NCBI GenBank assembly: GCA_021300175.1
Contig: JAJTIC010000052.1
Coordinates: 1 to 64,000 of the forward strand
DNA: 64,000 bases
Source: Pseudomonadota bacterium
GTDB taxonomy: Bacteria; Bdellovibrionota; Bdellovibrionia; Bdellovibrionales; Bdellovibrionaceae
Direction: 5' to 3'
Positions 33,614-43,114 of the stretch are shown one piece after another (position 1 is the stretch's first letter; every line of letters starts with the position of its first letter). The notes below the pieces were generated by a model that ran no database searches, was not told the DNA's origin, and worked only from the letters and a program-made list of their open reading frames with translations. The position numbers and the translations under genes are program-made.

Positions 33614-34362
33614 TGGATTCGAAGCTGTTCTCCTCAATGTCCATATTTATGATTGTTGTTTGGGGGAGTTTGGCATCAGCGAGTCTGGTAGATGAGCCAA
33701 AGAATTGCTGGAACGAAAACGTCAAAGGTTGCGCGGTCAAGGTGCTTCATCAAAAGGTGACCATTTCGAGAAAAGGTTGGGAAGTAACGGCAAGTCCTAA
33801 TGCTACTTTTCAGTGGGATCGTAGAGGTGTTTTGAAATTCCTCTCAGGCGATTTTCTCATCAAAGCTCAAGATCATGTCGTGATTGATCTCCTCGGCACA
33901 GATGTAGAGTTACGCGGGGCATTTTTGGTTTCAAGAGTCAGTGTTGAAAAACTTATTCTGCGGAACATCTCGGGGCAAGTCGAGTTTCCTAACCAGAGTT
34001 TTTTAAAGTCTGAGGCTTTGCCCATTGGATTTCAAAACTGGTATGGCAGGAGCAGTGGAAAATCTTTGAATCGTGGAGTTGTGGCGCCCTGGGATATAGA
34101 AAGTGCGCTGCCCATTTGGATCAATCTTATGGGCGGAAGTCGAGCCTCTAAAGAGGCTCAAATCAGAGATTTTCAGAAAGTCTGGAAGGAAGCTGTGATA
34201 AAAGCAGGTGAGTTCTATCAGGAAGTCTCAGTGCGAAAAATCGCTGCAGAGGAAGCTCAAAAAGAGGCACTCCTTCATCGGCATCAGCAAAGAGTGAAGG
34301 AGCAAGAGAAGATTCTACAGCTTTACCGTTCACGTGTTCTCGATGGCGAATACGATCAATAA
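33613..34362 (+). CDS. Hypothetical exported protein
   Basis: The 249-residue protein has a signal peptide (hydrophobic MSIFMIVVWGSLASAS, cleavage near ASA-SL), a beta-rich middle (VTISRKGWEVTASPNATFQW; VVIDLLGTDVELRGAFLVS) and a basic coiled-coil end (EEAQKEALLHRHQQRVKEQ). The middle recalls FecR-type domains but is not clearly one. The ATG at 33613 shares a base with the previous stop. It and the TPR protein probably act together in the periplasm. Confidence 0.65.
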   Translation: MDSKLFSSMSIFMIVVWGSLASASLVDEPKNCWNENVKGCAVKVLHQKVTISRKGWEVTASPNATFQWDRRGVLKFLSGDFLIKAQDHVVIDLLGTDVELRGAFLVSRVSVEKLILRNISGQVEFPNQSFLKSEALPIGFQNWYGRSSGKSLNRGVVAPWDIESALPIWINLMGGSRASKEAQIRDFQKVWKEAVIKAGEFYQEVSVRKIAAEEAQKEALLHRHQQRVKEQEKILQLYRSRVLDGEYDQ

Positions 34363-34466
34363 AACACCAAGCCCTTGGGCTTGATTTCAGAGAAGTCTTT
34401 CGACTGAAAACTGGCTGTGGTAGTCTTTAAGAAGGCCCAGGATGGGTATTTATAAGGGAGGACAGG

Positions 34467-36143
34467 ATGTCTTCATCAATTTCTGCGTCGGATCGTAACC
34501 GGCACACAGAAGAGCTGAAAAATGCTCGCGAAGAGTATCAGTCTCGTGAAGCAGAGCAAGCTAAAAAACAGAAGAGAGATCTGGTTCGTATGCAACAGAA
34601 GCATGACGAAGAAATCGAGCAACTGACTGAAGCGTATAAATCTCAACTGGGATCTTTAAAGAATGCTTCTTCTGAGCAGTTGAAAAGACGTGAAGAAAAT
34701 TATCAGGCACAAATACAAAAACTTCGCTCAATGCACACAGAGCAGCTTCGTCGGAAGGTCATGGAGCAAGAAGAAATGAAGCGGGCTACGGCGGAGGCAT
34801 ATGAATCTGAAATTGCCAAGAATAAACAAATCAATGAGCAACAGAAGAATCTCTTAAAATCCAACTTTGATAACTCCCTAGCTGATCGTGATCGGACCGT
34901 CAGAGATTTAGGTGAAAGAAATAGAGATACCATTGCGAAGTCGATGCAAGATCAGCGAAGAAGACTTAATGAAAAACACTCCGATGAGATGAATGCACTT
35001 TTAGAGGATCGTGATACGCGACTAGGTACTTCTGAACGAAACTCAAAGCTCACTCGGAATACACTTGAGAATAGAATCAAAGAGCAAGATCGACTCAATC
35101 GCCAAAATTTAGACCGCGTTAATTCAAATTGGGAGTCTATTTATAATGAAAGTCAGAAGAGCCATGGTGCTGTGATGACCAGTAGAGACGAGATGTTGAA
35201 AGGGGAACGTCGTCGGATGGCAGATCGGTTCGAAAAAGCGACTAATGAAAAACTCGAAGAGCTCCAGAATGCTTACAATTATCTGAAGGATCAAACGGCA
35301 GAGAGGCTTGACCGCGAGGTCAGAGTTGCGACAGTCAGCTCACGACAATCTCAGAACGATCGCATCATCGATATGATCACCAATCGGCGTATTAGAAATA
35401 TTGAAAGGGACAATTTGGTTGAGGCGTACGAAAAGCGCATGGATGTTGTCAATAAACAACGGGACCAGACTCAAGCTGAGGCCATGGAGGTGGCTCATGA
35501 GCGAGTGGACAAAATTCTTGAGAAGACAGATAAGTTAATTTCTGACGTCAATCAAGACAATCGCCTGAAGCAGAACGTGAAAGATATGCAGCACCGTCAA
35601 GATCGGGACCAGTTGGTGACTCGAGCGAAAGCCAGCGAAGATCATTTAAGGAACAAGTCACAAGAGCGTATCGATAAGGTGATGACTGTGACTAACAAAG
35701 CTCAAATTAATCAAGAGAAGCTTCATAGAAACAATTTAGATCAATTGCGCACAGACTATCAGGAGAATCTTGTCTCCCAAAGAGAGGCGCATCTGGATTC
35801 ATTAAAGGATACTTACAGTCGTATGGATGATAGGCTTAAGAATACGGAAGTGAAGTATGAAACAAAGCTGAGGGAAGCCTTGAATAATTACGACTCGAAG
35901 TTAGAGAAAATGGAAGAACAAAGACGCTCAGATTTAAAACGACAAAAAGATACCTATGAGGCAAGAATAAGTCAGCTCCAGAAAGCTCACCAGGCAGATC
36001 AGACTGGTCAGAATCAGAAGTTCGAAATGAAAATGAGTCAGCTTGAAGAAGTTCATCAGAAGGACATCGAGCGTCTCGAGCGCCGGCATCATGAGCAAAT
36101 GAGTTCACTCGCTTCTCGTGTGAACGTATCGAAGCGAACTTAG
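34467..36143 (+). CDS. Long coiled-coil protein, possible cytoskeletal filament (Ccp-like)
   Basis: The 558-residue protein is almost entirely charged coiled coil (Lys, Arg, Glu, Gln, Asn dominate), with few prolines, no signal peptide and no enzyme motif. Repeated short blocks such as RDQLVTRAKASEDHLRNKSQ keep a heptad pattern. Size and composition recall the intermediate-filament-like Ccp of Bdellovibrio bacteriovorus, which supports cell shape; orthology is inference and untested. GGGAGGACAGG precedes the ATG. The pyruvate kinase gene starts two bases after its stop. Confidence 0.75.
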   Translation: MSSSISASDRNRHTEELKNAREEYQSREAEQAKKQKRDLVRMQQKHDEEIEQLTEAYKSQLGSLKNASSEQLKRREENYQAQIQKLRSMHTEQLRRKVMEQEEMKRATAEAYESEIAKNKQINEQQKNLLKSNFDNSLADRDRTVRDLGERNRDTIAKSMQDQRRRLNEKHSDEMNALLEDRDTRLGTSERNSKLTRNTLENRIKEQDRLNRQNLDRVNSNWESIYNESQKSHGAVMTSRDEMLKGERRRMADRFEKATNEKLEELQNAYNYLKDQTAERLDREVRVATVSSRQSQNDRIIDMITNRRIRNIERDNLVEAYEKRMDVVNKQRDQTQAEAMEVAHERVDKILEKTDKLISDVNQDNRLKQNVKDMQHRQDRDQLVTRAKASEDHLRNKSQERIDKVMTVTNKAQINQEKLHRNNLDQLRTDYQENLVSQREAHLDSLKDTYSRMDDRLKNTEVKYETKLREALNNYDSKLEKMEEQRRSDLKRQKDTYEARISQLQKAHQADQTGQNQKFEMKMSQLEEVHQKDIERLERRHHEQMSSLASRVNVSKRT

Positions 36144-36144
36144 T

Positions 36145-37629
36145 ATGTTAGCTGATCGGCGTGTTAAAATTGTTGCAACGATTGGCCCATCAACTCAGGC
36201 TGAAGAATCTCTGGAGAGAGCTATTCGCTCGGGAATGAATGTCGCGCGATTGAACTTTAGTCACGGATCACATGAGGATCACCTTAAAGTCATTCAGCGG
36301 ATCAGAAAGCTTTCGCAGAAACTGAAGGCTCCCATCACTGTTCTGCAGGATCTTCAAGGTCCTAAAATTCGCGTCGGTAAATTTGAGAGTGGGAAGATTG
36401 AGCTCAAAGTCGGAGAGCAAGTCACAATCACTATGAAATCAGTGATGGGGCGCCCTGGATTAATTCCCTCTGATTTTCTTGAGCTTGCGCAGTCGGTAAA
36501 ACCTGGAGTGAAGATCTTGCTGGATGATGGTCTTTTGGAGCTCAAAGTTCTTTCTGTGAGTGGTGATGAGGTGCTCGCTGAAGTGATTTACGGGGGCTTT
36601 CTCAAGGATCGTAAGGGAATGAACTTGCCAGGTGTCACTTTGCATGTGGACTGTTTGACCGCGAAAGATCTAGAAGATCTTGAATTCGGACTTGCCAACA
36701 ATGTGGACTACGTGGCTCTCAGTTTTGTGAGGCATGCTAAAGACATCCGAAAGCTTAGAGAGTTGATTGAAGCTAAGAATCCAGGAACTAAAATTTGCGC
36801 TAAGATCGAGATGATTGAAGCCATCGACAATCTTGAAGAAATTGTGAGGCTCTCAGATGCGGTGATGGTCGCTCGCGGAGATCTTGCTGTCGAAGTTGGA
36901 CAATCGCGCCTGCCGGAAATCCAGAAACGAATCATCAAACTTTGCAATCAATTGAACAAGCCAGTGATCACAGCGACTCAAATGCTCGAAAGTATGGTCG
37001 AGAATCCTCGTCCCACTCGGGCAGAAATCACCGACGTGGCCAACGCGGTGTTGGATGGCTCCGATGCACTGATGCTTTCGGCAGAGTCAGCCAGTGGGAA
37101 GTATCCATTTAAATGCATCCAAACCATGAATGAAATTATTCGTGAGGTTGAGCAGAATACAGATCGCTATTATAAAATCTCGCTGGAGAACGAATTCTTA
37201 AGTGTTGCTGGAGCTATTGCTGCCAGTGCTTCATTGAGCGCTTTGAAGCTAGATGCTAAAGTGATTGTGTGTTTATCGACGACCGGAAGAACCGCAAATA
37301 TTATTTCTGGATTTCGTCCGCGCTCGCGCATTGTTGCCGTGACTGACAATATTTCAGCATTAAACAAGTTAGAGTTAGTTTGGGGGATTCAAACATTGCT
37401 CATTGGTGGATATAGTACTCTTGAAGATGTGACCAGCCAAGTCGAGCGCATGCTGATCCAGTATGGCCTTGCAAAAACTGGAGATAAAGTCGTTATGACC
37501 CTGGGTCAGCCAATTTTAGACGGTGCAAAGACGAACAATATCTACATTTTCACTTTAGGTGGCGAAGGATTTGAGCGTCTGGCAGATAGTGAGATCCCTC
37601 TCCGCTGTCAGAAAGAATCTTCCATCTAA
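36145..37629 (+). CDS. pyk: Pyruvate kinase
   Basis: The 494-residue enzyme converts phosphoenolpyruvate and ADP to pyruvate and ATP. Family motifs are VKIVATIGPS, MNVARLNFSHGSHEDH, ILLDDGLLELKV, the K+/Mg2+ site KICAKIEMIEAIDNLEEI, VMVARGDLAVEVG, and ITATQMLESMVENPRPTRAEITDVANA-type signature region; the C-terminal regulatory domain follows. Length fits. It starts two bases after the coiled-coil gene and overlaps the convergent lipoprotein gene by 4 bp. Confidence 0.95.
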   Translation: MLADRRVKIVATIGPSTQAEESLERAIRSGMNVARLNFSHGSHEDHLKVIQRIRKLSQKLKAPITVLQDLQGPKIRVGKFESGKIELKVGEQVTITMKSVMGRPGLIPSDFLELAQSVKPGVKILLDDGLLELKVLSVSGDEVLAEVIYGGFLKDRKGMNLPGVTLHVDCLTAKDLEDLEFGLANNVDYVALSFVRHAKDIRKLRELIEAKNPGTKICAKIEMIEAIDNLEEIVRLSDAVMVARGDLAVEVGQSRLPEIQKRIIKLCNQLNKPVITATQMLESMVENPRPTRAEITDVANAVLDGSDALMLSAESASGKYPFKCIQTMNEIIREVEQNTDRYYKISLENEFLSVAGAIAASASLSALKLDAKVIVCLSTTGRTANIISGFRPRSRIVAVTDNISALNKLELVWGIQTLLIGGYSTLEDVTSQVERMLIQYGLAKTGDKVVMTLGQPILDGAKTNNIYIFTLGGEGFERLADSEIPLRCQKESSI

Positions 37630-38459
37630 CGCAAAAGTTGCAGGGCCAGCTCTTGGCACTTTTCTTTGAAGTGATTTTTTTGTTTTGGAGTCATTATCCG
37701 AAAAACTTTTTCGAGCAATTCAATCAAAGCTTGCTCTCTTGATTTCCAAGCCTCCTCATTTTTTTTGAGCTGGTATCTTTGGGGATTTTCAAGAAATAGC
37801 AGAGCTGCTTCTTTAAAGCTCTTAGGGGAGAACGAGCCCATGGTTTTTTCAAATTCAGCAAGACTATGGATTCGATTTTGAACTCTCAAGTCCCTCCTCT
37901 GTGGGAATAGACTTGTAAATTCATCTACTAATTTTTCTTGCTCTGGGGTGAGGCTTCCGATGAAAAATTCCAAGTTGTCAGTTGTGCGACTCTTCTTTGT
38001 ATCGCTGAGAATTTCTTGGTTTCTTTCTTCAAAATTGGTTTTAAAAGCTTTCCAATTCCTTTCAGTGAGAATTTCTGAAAAAGCCACCATTTGACGAGCA
38101 ACTAAAGGGTAAAATTGAACACCGATGGATCTAAATCGTTCTGCTTTCAATTTTAAAAAGGCGTTTGCTTGTGCAGCATCCAGAGAATCGATTTCTTTCG
38201 AGAGATTTCTTAGCTCATCTGAAACAAGAGGTAAAAATTCCTTTTTGAGATCGTCAGTGAGCTTTGTGCTGAGGTCTTCAGCTTTGTCTTTTTGATTCCC
38301 TGAGAGATCAAACTGATCTTTGATTTCAAGCGCCACAAAAGTGTCAGCGTACTTAAGGGCTAGATCAGTTCGAGAACATCCCGTCATCATTGGAAGAAGG
38401 ATGATGAGCAATAAAGGAACTAACGGGCGATTTTTTTGAGCGTGTAAATAATTGACCAA
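37626..38459 (-). CDS. DUF6279-like lipoprotein
   Basis: The 277-residue protein has a lipoprotein signal with lipobox MTGC near residue 28, then a helical body with DLALKYADTFVALEIKDQFDL, the pattern of DUF6279 lipoproteins, and LTPEQEKLVDEFTSLF. Function unknown. The start is a TTG with AAGGTGG seven bases upstream, lying 40 nt inside the 3' end of the cyclic-nucleotide-binding gene, so the two are coupled. Family assignment is by pattern only. Confidence 0.65.
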   Translation of the reverse strand: MVNYLHAQKNRPLVPLLLIILLPMMTGCSRTDLALKYADTFVALEIKDQFDLSGNQKDKAEDLSTKLTDDLKKEFLPLVSDELRNLSKEIDSLDAAQANAFLKLKAERFRSIGVQFYPLVARQMVAFSEILTERNWKAFKTNFEERNQEILSDTKKSRTTDNLEFFIGSLTPEQEKLVDEFTSLFPQRRDLRVQNRIHSLAEFEKTMGSFSPKSFKEAALLFLENPQRYQLKKNEEAWKSREQALIELLEKVFRIMTPKQKNHFKEKCQELALQLLR

Positions 38460-39406
38460 AAGGGTACCACCTTTTCAAGTTCTGCGATCTTTATCAATGA
38501 GTAGACACCTGATTCTTCTATCACGTGATCACCCATGAGATTGAGTTCTACTAACGGTAAAGTTTCTTCCACTTTGATAAGGTATCCAAGCTCTCTCATG
38601 GATTCATTCTGCAGCTCTGTGAGCTTTAGTTTCACCAGGCCTTTTTCATCGGGTGTTGATTTTTTGCAAAAGTGAATCACGCCTTGCAAAATTTTAAGGG
38701 ACTCTTCTTTCACTGTGACGCGGTCTTTTTCTTTTTTGAAAAGCCAATCATTTAACCATTCCACAAAATGGTAAAGAAGCTCTGGGTTGTAGAGGACAAT
38801 TTTTTGTCGACCTTCACCGATGTCTTCAACTTTCAAGAGTCCTTGTTCCATCAGGGAATTCATCAATTTTTGCATTTTGTGAGTGGGTTCTTGAAAAACC
38901 TGAATGGTGTAATTTCGAAGAACGCCTCCAGGGAGAACTAAACCCTTATCTTCTTCAGACTGTTTTCCATATTTAGTACCGACAAGGTTGAGAATGGAAA
39001 CGAGTTTTGTGATAGTGTGAGGGGGAAACAATTCGCCTTCTTGGTCACTTTTTTCGAGCTGTTTGATTTTCTGATTAGCATTCCGCAAGCTCTCATTGAC
39101 CGTTCTGATGATGGCTTTTGACCATTCAGGAAACTGAGCAAATTGGGCGTGAAGAGACTTGTAGGGGAGGACGATCACTTCAGATTCCTTCACTGCTCTC
39201 ACGCCGGCAGATCTGGGCTTTCCATCAAAGAAAGCCATTTCACCAACCATCTGTCCGGGACCAAGTTCTGCCAGAACGATTTCAGAACTTGCTTTTGTTT
39301 TTACAACAGCAAGCTTACCTGCCTTGATGACATACAAAGCATCAGGAGGGTCACCTTCTCGGAAAAGGTAGTGATCTTTTTCGACTTTTTTGGTTCCGTC
39401 AGACAT
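38420..39406 (-). CDS. Cyclic-nucleotide-binding domain protein
   Basis: The 328-residue protein starts with a Crp-type cyclic-nucleotide-binding domain: LFREGDPPDALYVIKAGKLAVVK, then the phosphate-binding-cassette-like GQMVGEMAFFDGKPRSAGVRA with its Arg. The C-terminal ~200 residues are helical with winged-helix-like segments (TIQVFQEPTHKMQKLMNSL; GLLKVEDIGEGRQKIVL), not an obvious Crp HTH. It may be a cAMP effector for the CHASE2 cyclase at 24.5-27.4 kb. Overlaps the lipoprotein gene by 40 nt. Confidence 0.82.
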   Translation of the reverse strand: MSDGTKKVEKDHYLFREGDPPDALYVIKAGKLAVVKTKASSEIVLAELGPGQMVGEMAFFDGKPRSAGVRAVKESEVIVLPYKSLHAQFAQFPEWSKAIIRTVNESLRNANQKIKQLEKSDQEGELFPPHTITKLVSILNLVGTKYGKQSEEDKGLVLPGGVLRNYTIQVFQEPTHKMQKLMNSLMEQGLLKVEDIGEGRQKIVLYNPELLYHFVEWLNDWLFKKEKDRVTVKEESLKILQGVIHFCKKSTPDEKGLVKLKLTELQNESMRELGYLIKVEETLPLVELNLMGDHVIEESGVYSLIKIAELEKVVPFWSIIYTLKKIAR

Positions 39407-39478
39407 GGCCTTAGTTTAACAGCTCCGCTTTGCGTGTCATGAAACGATTCTCTAACACAAACCTAGGTCTAGCTCTAC

Positions 39479-40138
39479 TTACTTCACTGGTAAGACACGG
39501 ATTTGGCTCCCCAAGCGCAGTCGACCTTCTGTGAACTTCTCTATTTGTTCCACCGTGACATCTTCTGCTCTTTCCAAAAGGAGAAATCCCTCAGGAGTAA
39601 GATCAAAGACACCCAAATCGCTGACCACTTTGTGGATACAGTTTTTACCGGTCAGAGGTAAAGTGCACTTTTTTCGGAGCTTGCTGTTTCCCTCTTTATC
39701 TGTATGTTGCATGGCCACGATCACTCGCTGAGCACCAGCTACAAGATCCATGGCGCCACCCATGCCCTTAACCATTTTCCCGGGGACCATCCAATTGGCA
39801 ATGCTGCCAGTTTCATCCACTTCCATCGCGCCGAGAACTGTCAAATCCACATGTCCACCCCGAATCATGGCAAAAGACTCTGCCGATGAAAAGAAGCTTG
39901 CACCCGGAACGGCAGTGACAGTCTGTTTGCCAGCATTGATCAGATCCGGATCAATTTGATTTTCAAAGGGAAAAGGTCCCATTCCAAGCAAACCGTTTTC
40001 ACTTTGAAACATGACGAATTTATCTTGAGGAATGAAGTTAGCGACCAGTGTTGGGATTCCAATTCCTAAATTCACAGTGAATCCGTCTTCGACTTCTTCA
40101 GCGATTCTCTTTGCGATCTGATCTCTATTGAGGGGCAT
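39479..40138 (-). CDS. scoB: 3-oxoacid CoA-transferase subunit B
   Basis: The 219-residue B subunit carries the catalytic glutamate in QSENGLLGMGPF, near residue 47, and GGHVDLTVLGAMEVD, VKGMGGAMDLVAGA. With subunit A it moves CoA from succinyl-CoA to acetoacetate. The ATG is preceded by GGAGGA; its start shares a base with the scoA stop (TAATG). The operon order on the minus strand is thiolase, scoA, scoB, consistent with use of ketone bodies or storage-derived acetoacetate. Confidence 0.9.
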   Translation of the reverse strand: MPLNRDQIAKRIAEEVEDGFTVNLGIGIPTLVANFIPQDKFVMFQSENGLLGMGPFPFENQIDPDLINAGKQTVTAVPGASFFSSAESFAMIRGGHVDLTVLGAMEVDETGSIANWMVPGKMVKGMGGAMDLVAGAQRVIVAMQHTDKEGNSKLRKKCTLPLTGKNCIHKVVSDLGVFDLTPEGFLLLERAEDVTVEQIEKFTEGRLRLGSQIRVLPVK

Positions 40139-40854
40139 TACTGTCCTCCTGCGCGAACGGTTCTTTGTTCAATGCGTTTCTGATAGTTGAAGCCTTGAAA
40201 AATCCTCTGGACATAAACACCCGGTACATGAATCTGATCAGGATCGAGTTCACCAATTTCGACAAGTTCTTCGACTTCTGCCACTGTGATTTTACCAGCG
40301 GTGGCCACCATCGGATTGAAATTACGAGAAGTTTTTCTGAAAATTAGATTTCCAAACTTATCGCCTTTCCAAGCTTTCACAAATGCAAAATCACCCTTAA
40401 TCGCTTTTTCAAGAACATATTCCCGCCCTTCAAAAGATTTGGTTTCTTTACCTTCAGCGACCAGAGTGCCCACACCTGTTGGAGTGTAGAAAGCTGGAAT
40501 CCCAGCTCCGCCGGCACGAATTCTTTCTGCCAAAGTGCCCTGGGGGCAAAGCTCCACTTCCAGTTCTTTTGATAGAAATTGTTTTTCAAAAGTTGCGTTT
40601 TCGCCCACATAAGAAGAAATCATTTTCTTGATCTGACGAGTGTGAAGAAGGAGTCCCAGTCCCCAATCATCCACCCCTGCGTTGTTAGAAACACACGTCA
40701 GATTCTTTACGCCAGAATCTCTGAGTGCGAGAATGGCATTTTCAGGAATTCCACAAAGACCAAAGCCCCCGAGGATCATTGTCATCCCATCGGCGACACC
40801 GGCGATGCCTTCTTTGGCGTTGGCATAGACTTTGGGATTTTTTTGCGGGCTCAC
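40138..40854 (-). CDS. scoA: 3-oxoacid CoA-transferase subunit A
   Basis: The 238-residue A subunit has the CoA-binding glycine loop [11 protein letters not shown] near residue 30, [16 protein letters not shown], and [17 protein letters not shown]. It partners ScoB. The GTG start overlaps the thiolase stop by 4 bp (GTGA) and its stop shares a base with the scoB start, showing tight translational coupling across the three genes. Confidence 0.9.
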   Translation of the reverse strand: MSPQKNPKVYANAKEGIAGVADGMTMILGGFGLCGIPENAILALRDSGVKNLTCVSNNAGVDDWGLGLLLHTRQIKKMISSYVGENATFEKQFLSKELEVELCPQGTLAERIRAGGAGIPAFYTPTGVGTLVAEGKETKSFEGREYVLEKAIKGDFAFVKAWKGDKFGNLIFRKTSRNFNPMVATAGKITVAEVEELVEIGELDPDQIHVPGVYVQRIFQGFNYQKRIEQRTVRAGGQ

Positions 40855-42026
40855 AGTGCCTCCACAATCAGAGCTACAGCTTCACCGCCACCAATACACA
40901 AAGTCGCAAGGCCATATTTTTTTGAGTGAATTTTGAGCGCATACAAAAGAGTCGTCAGGATTCTAGCGCCACTCGCGCCAATAGGGTGGCCAATCGCAAT
41001 GGCACCGCCGTGAATATTCACTTTGTTGGCTGGAATGTTCAGTTCTTTCATCGCCGCCATCGTCACGTTGGCAAAAGCTTCATTGATTTCCCACAAGGCA
41101 ATTGGATCCACCGAGAGTCCTGCTCTTGTCAGGGCCGATTTAATCGCACCTACGGGAGCGGTGGTGAACCACTTTGGATCTTGCGCAAAAGTCGCAGAGG
41201 CCACAACCCTTGCCAGAGGCTGAAGGCCCTTGGACTGCGCCACTTTTTCGCTCATCAGGACAAGAGCTGCCGCGCCATCATTGATTTTGGAAGCATTGGC
41301 CGCAGTGATTGTGCCTGATTTGTCGAAAGCAGGTTTCAATGACGGGACTTTGTCAAAGTTTGTTTTAAAAGGATCTTCATCTTGAGTGATCATGACGGAA
41401 CCTTTTTTATCTTGAATTTCTACAGGCACAATTTCTGCTTTAAAGACGCCCGTTTGGTTGGCTGTTTGGGCCTTTTTATAAGATTCGATGGCGAACTGAT
41501 CCTGCTGCTCGCGAGTGAATTGATACTCTTTCACACATAATTCGGCCGCATTCCCCATGTGCCAGTTGTTGTAAGGATCCCAAAGGCCATCTTTGATCAT
41601 GGAATCAGTCATTTGTGCTCCGCCCATCCGGTAACCAGAGCGAGAGTTTTCCAGAAGATGGGGGGCCAATGTCATTGATTCCTGGCCGCCAGCCACCGCG
41701 ATTTGAATGTGGCCTAGGGCGATCGAGTCAGCAGCGAGCATCACGGCTTTGAGGCCAGAACCGCAGACTTTATTGATCGTCAAACACTGGGTCGCTGTGG
41801 AAAGACCGGCGTAAATCGCAGCTTGACGTGAGGGAGCTTGCCCGACCCCCGCAGTGAGAACCTCCCCCATGATGCATTCTTGCACTTCATCAGGTTTTAA
41901 CTGAGCTCTTTGGAGAGCTTCTTTGATAGCGATGGCACCTAATTTTGGTGCGGCTAGTTGAGAGAGAGAGCCTTGAAAACTTCCGACTGGGGTTCTTGCC
42001 GCTGAAGCAATGACAACTTTTTCCAT
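40851..42026 (-). CDS. atoB: Acetyl-CoA acetyltransferase (thiolase)
   Basis: The 391-residue thiolase interconverts two acetyl-CoA and acetoacetyl-CoA. Catalytic features are the nucleophile in [13 protein letters not shown] near residue 89, [10 protein letters not shown], and the late [10 protein letters not shown] cysteine. The ATG at 42026 is chosen because AAGGAG lies six bases upstream; the ATG two codons earlier leaves no spacing. It heads the thiolase-scoA-scoB operon, and is divergent from the DUF4097 gene. Confidence 0.93.
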   Translation of the reverse strand: MEKVVIASAARTPVGSFQGSLSQLAAPKLGAIAIKEALQRAQLKPDEVQECIMGEVLTAGVGQAPSRQAAIYAGLSTATQCLTINKVCGSGLKAVMLAADSIALGHIQIAVAGGQESMTLAPHLLENSRSGYRMGGAQMTDSMIKDGLWDPYNNWHMGNAAELCVKEYQFTREQQDQFAIESYKKAQTANQTGVFKAEIVPVEIQDKKGSVMITQDEDPFKTNFDKVPSLKPAFDKSGTITAANASKINDGAAALVLMSEKVAQSKGLQPLARVVASATFAQDPKWFTTAPVGAIKSALTRAGLSVDPIALWEINEAFANVTMAAMKELNIPANKVNIHGGAIAIGHPIGASGARILTTLLYALKIHSKKYGLATLCIGGGEAVALIVEAL

Positions 42027-42087
42027 AACCATCTCCTTGAATGTCTTCGGAGCCTAAGGCACACTCTTTTTCACAAGGAGTCAACCC

Positions 42088-43071
42088 GTGAAACTCAGAG
42101 CCATTTTTACAGCATCTTTGGTCGTGTTTGGTGAATCGGCTGCTCGTGCTCAGAATGCAGTTTCTTTGGAGCTTCCCATTTCGGGTATTGAAAGGATTGA
42201 ACTCCAGATCCCCGAAGCTTCTTTACAATTAGTGGGTAGTCCTGGGAGCCGAGGTTTGCGCCTTATCAGCGCTGCGGATCTGAGTGAACTCTTGAAAATT
42301 GAAAAAAAAAATAGCACTTTGATTTTGTCGATGAAGACTGAAAAATCAGGTCTTTTTACAGCAGGGTCTTCCAAAAAAATCAGTTTTGAGATCAACGGAA
42401 GTCCACTAAAAACGGAAGTTTTTCTCGGGGAAGGTGCACTTGCTGTGCAAAAATGGTCTCAGGAGCTCTCGGTCACAGCGCAGAAAGCTAAAGTTTTGAT
42501 TCAAAATTCCTCAGCCAGTTCGAGTCTGGTCAGTTTGCATCGCGGAGACCTTCAAGTCATAGATTCAACGGGAACTCTAGCTGTGGATTCTTATTCAGCT
42601 AATGTTTCTGTAAAGCAGCACATGGGAGATCTCAGAATTGAAAACTTCTCGGGTGAGACCTTTCTCGAAAAAGTGAAAGGTAACATGAACATTCAGCAAG
42701 CGGGAAATCAGATGAAAGTGGTTGGAAGTTCAGGAACAATTTCTTTTGACCTGCTGAAAGGGCAAGCTTCGGTTCAAAGCTTTATTGGGCGAGTGGATGG
42801 TCAGTCGATGGAAGGTGCAGTGAGTCTCATTTATGCGCCGGAAACCGAGATGAATGTGAAAACTAAATCCGGGAGAGTCACTGTTCAAATTCCTGCAGGT
42901 CAGGGTCCGTATTTGAGTTTGACCGCGAATGATGGTGAGATTTTGGTTCCTGCTTCCATCAAAGTGAGTCGAGAAGCTGCTCAGAAAACAGTGAGATCCC
43001 GCTTTAGCGGTGGAAATGCTAAAGGAACCATCACGGTCCGAGCTGAAGAAGGTTCTATCCAAGTACGGTAA
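42088..43071 (+). CDS. DUF4097-like exported beta-repeat protein
   Basis: The 327-residue protein has a signal peptide (ending near ARAQN) and a body of repeated short beta strands typical of DUF4097 adhesin-like beta-helices (e.g. GDLQVIDSTGTLAVDSYSA, GDLRIENFSGETFLEKVKG, GEILVPASIKV). Such proteins are periplasmic or surface-exposed; function is unknown. GTG start with AAGGAG upstream. It stands alone, divergent from the thiolase operon. Confidence 0.72.
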   Translation: MKLRAIFTASLVVFGESAARAQNAVSLELPISGIERIELQIPEASLQLVGSPGSRGLRLISAADLSELLKIEKKNSTLILSMKTEKSGLFTAGSSKKISFEINGSPLKTEVFLGEGALAVQKWSQELSVTAQKAKVLIQNSSASSSLVSLHRGDLQVIDSTGTLAVDSYSANVSVKQHMGDLRIENFSGETFLEKVKGNMNIQQAGNQMKVVGSSGTISFDLLKGQASVQSFIGRVDGQSMEGAVSLIYAPETEMNVKTKSGRVTVQIPAGQGPYLSLTANDGEILVPASIKVSREAAQKTVRSRFSGGNAKGTITVRAEEGSIQVR

Positions 43072-43114
43072 GCACTTGACAGTGGGCTAAAATTCGTTCA
43101 ACGATGCCTCACCT

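Noticed and set aside
34368-34383. Hairpin CAAGCC-CTTG-GGCTTG after the exported protein gene as a terminator
   Set aside because: Only a 6-bp stem and no T run follows, so it is too weak to list.
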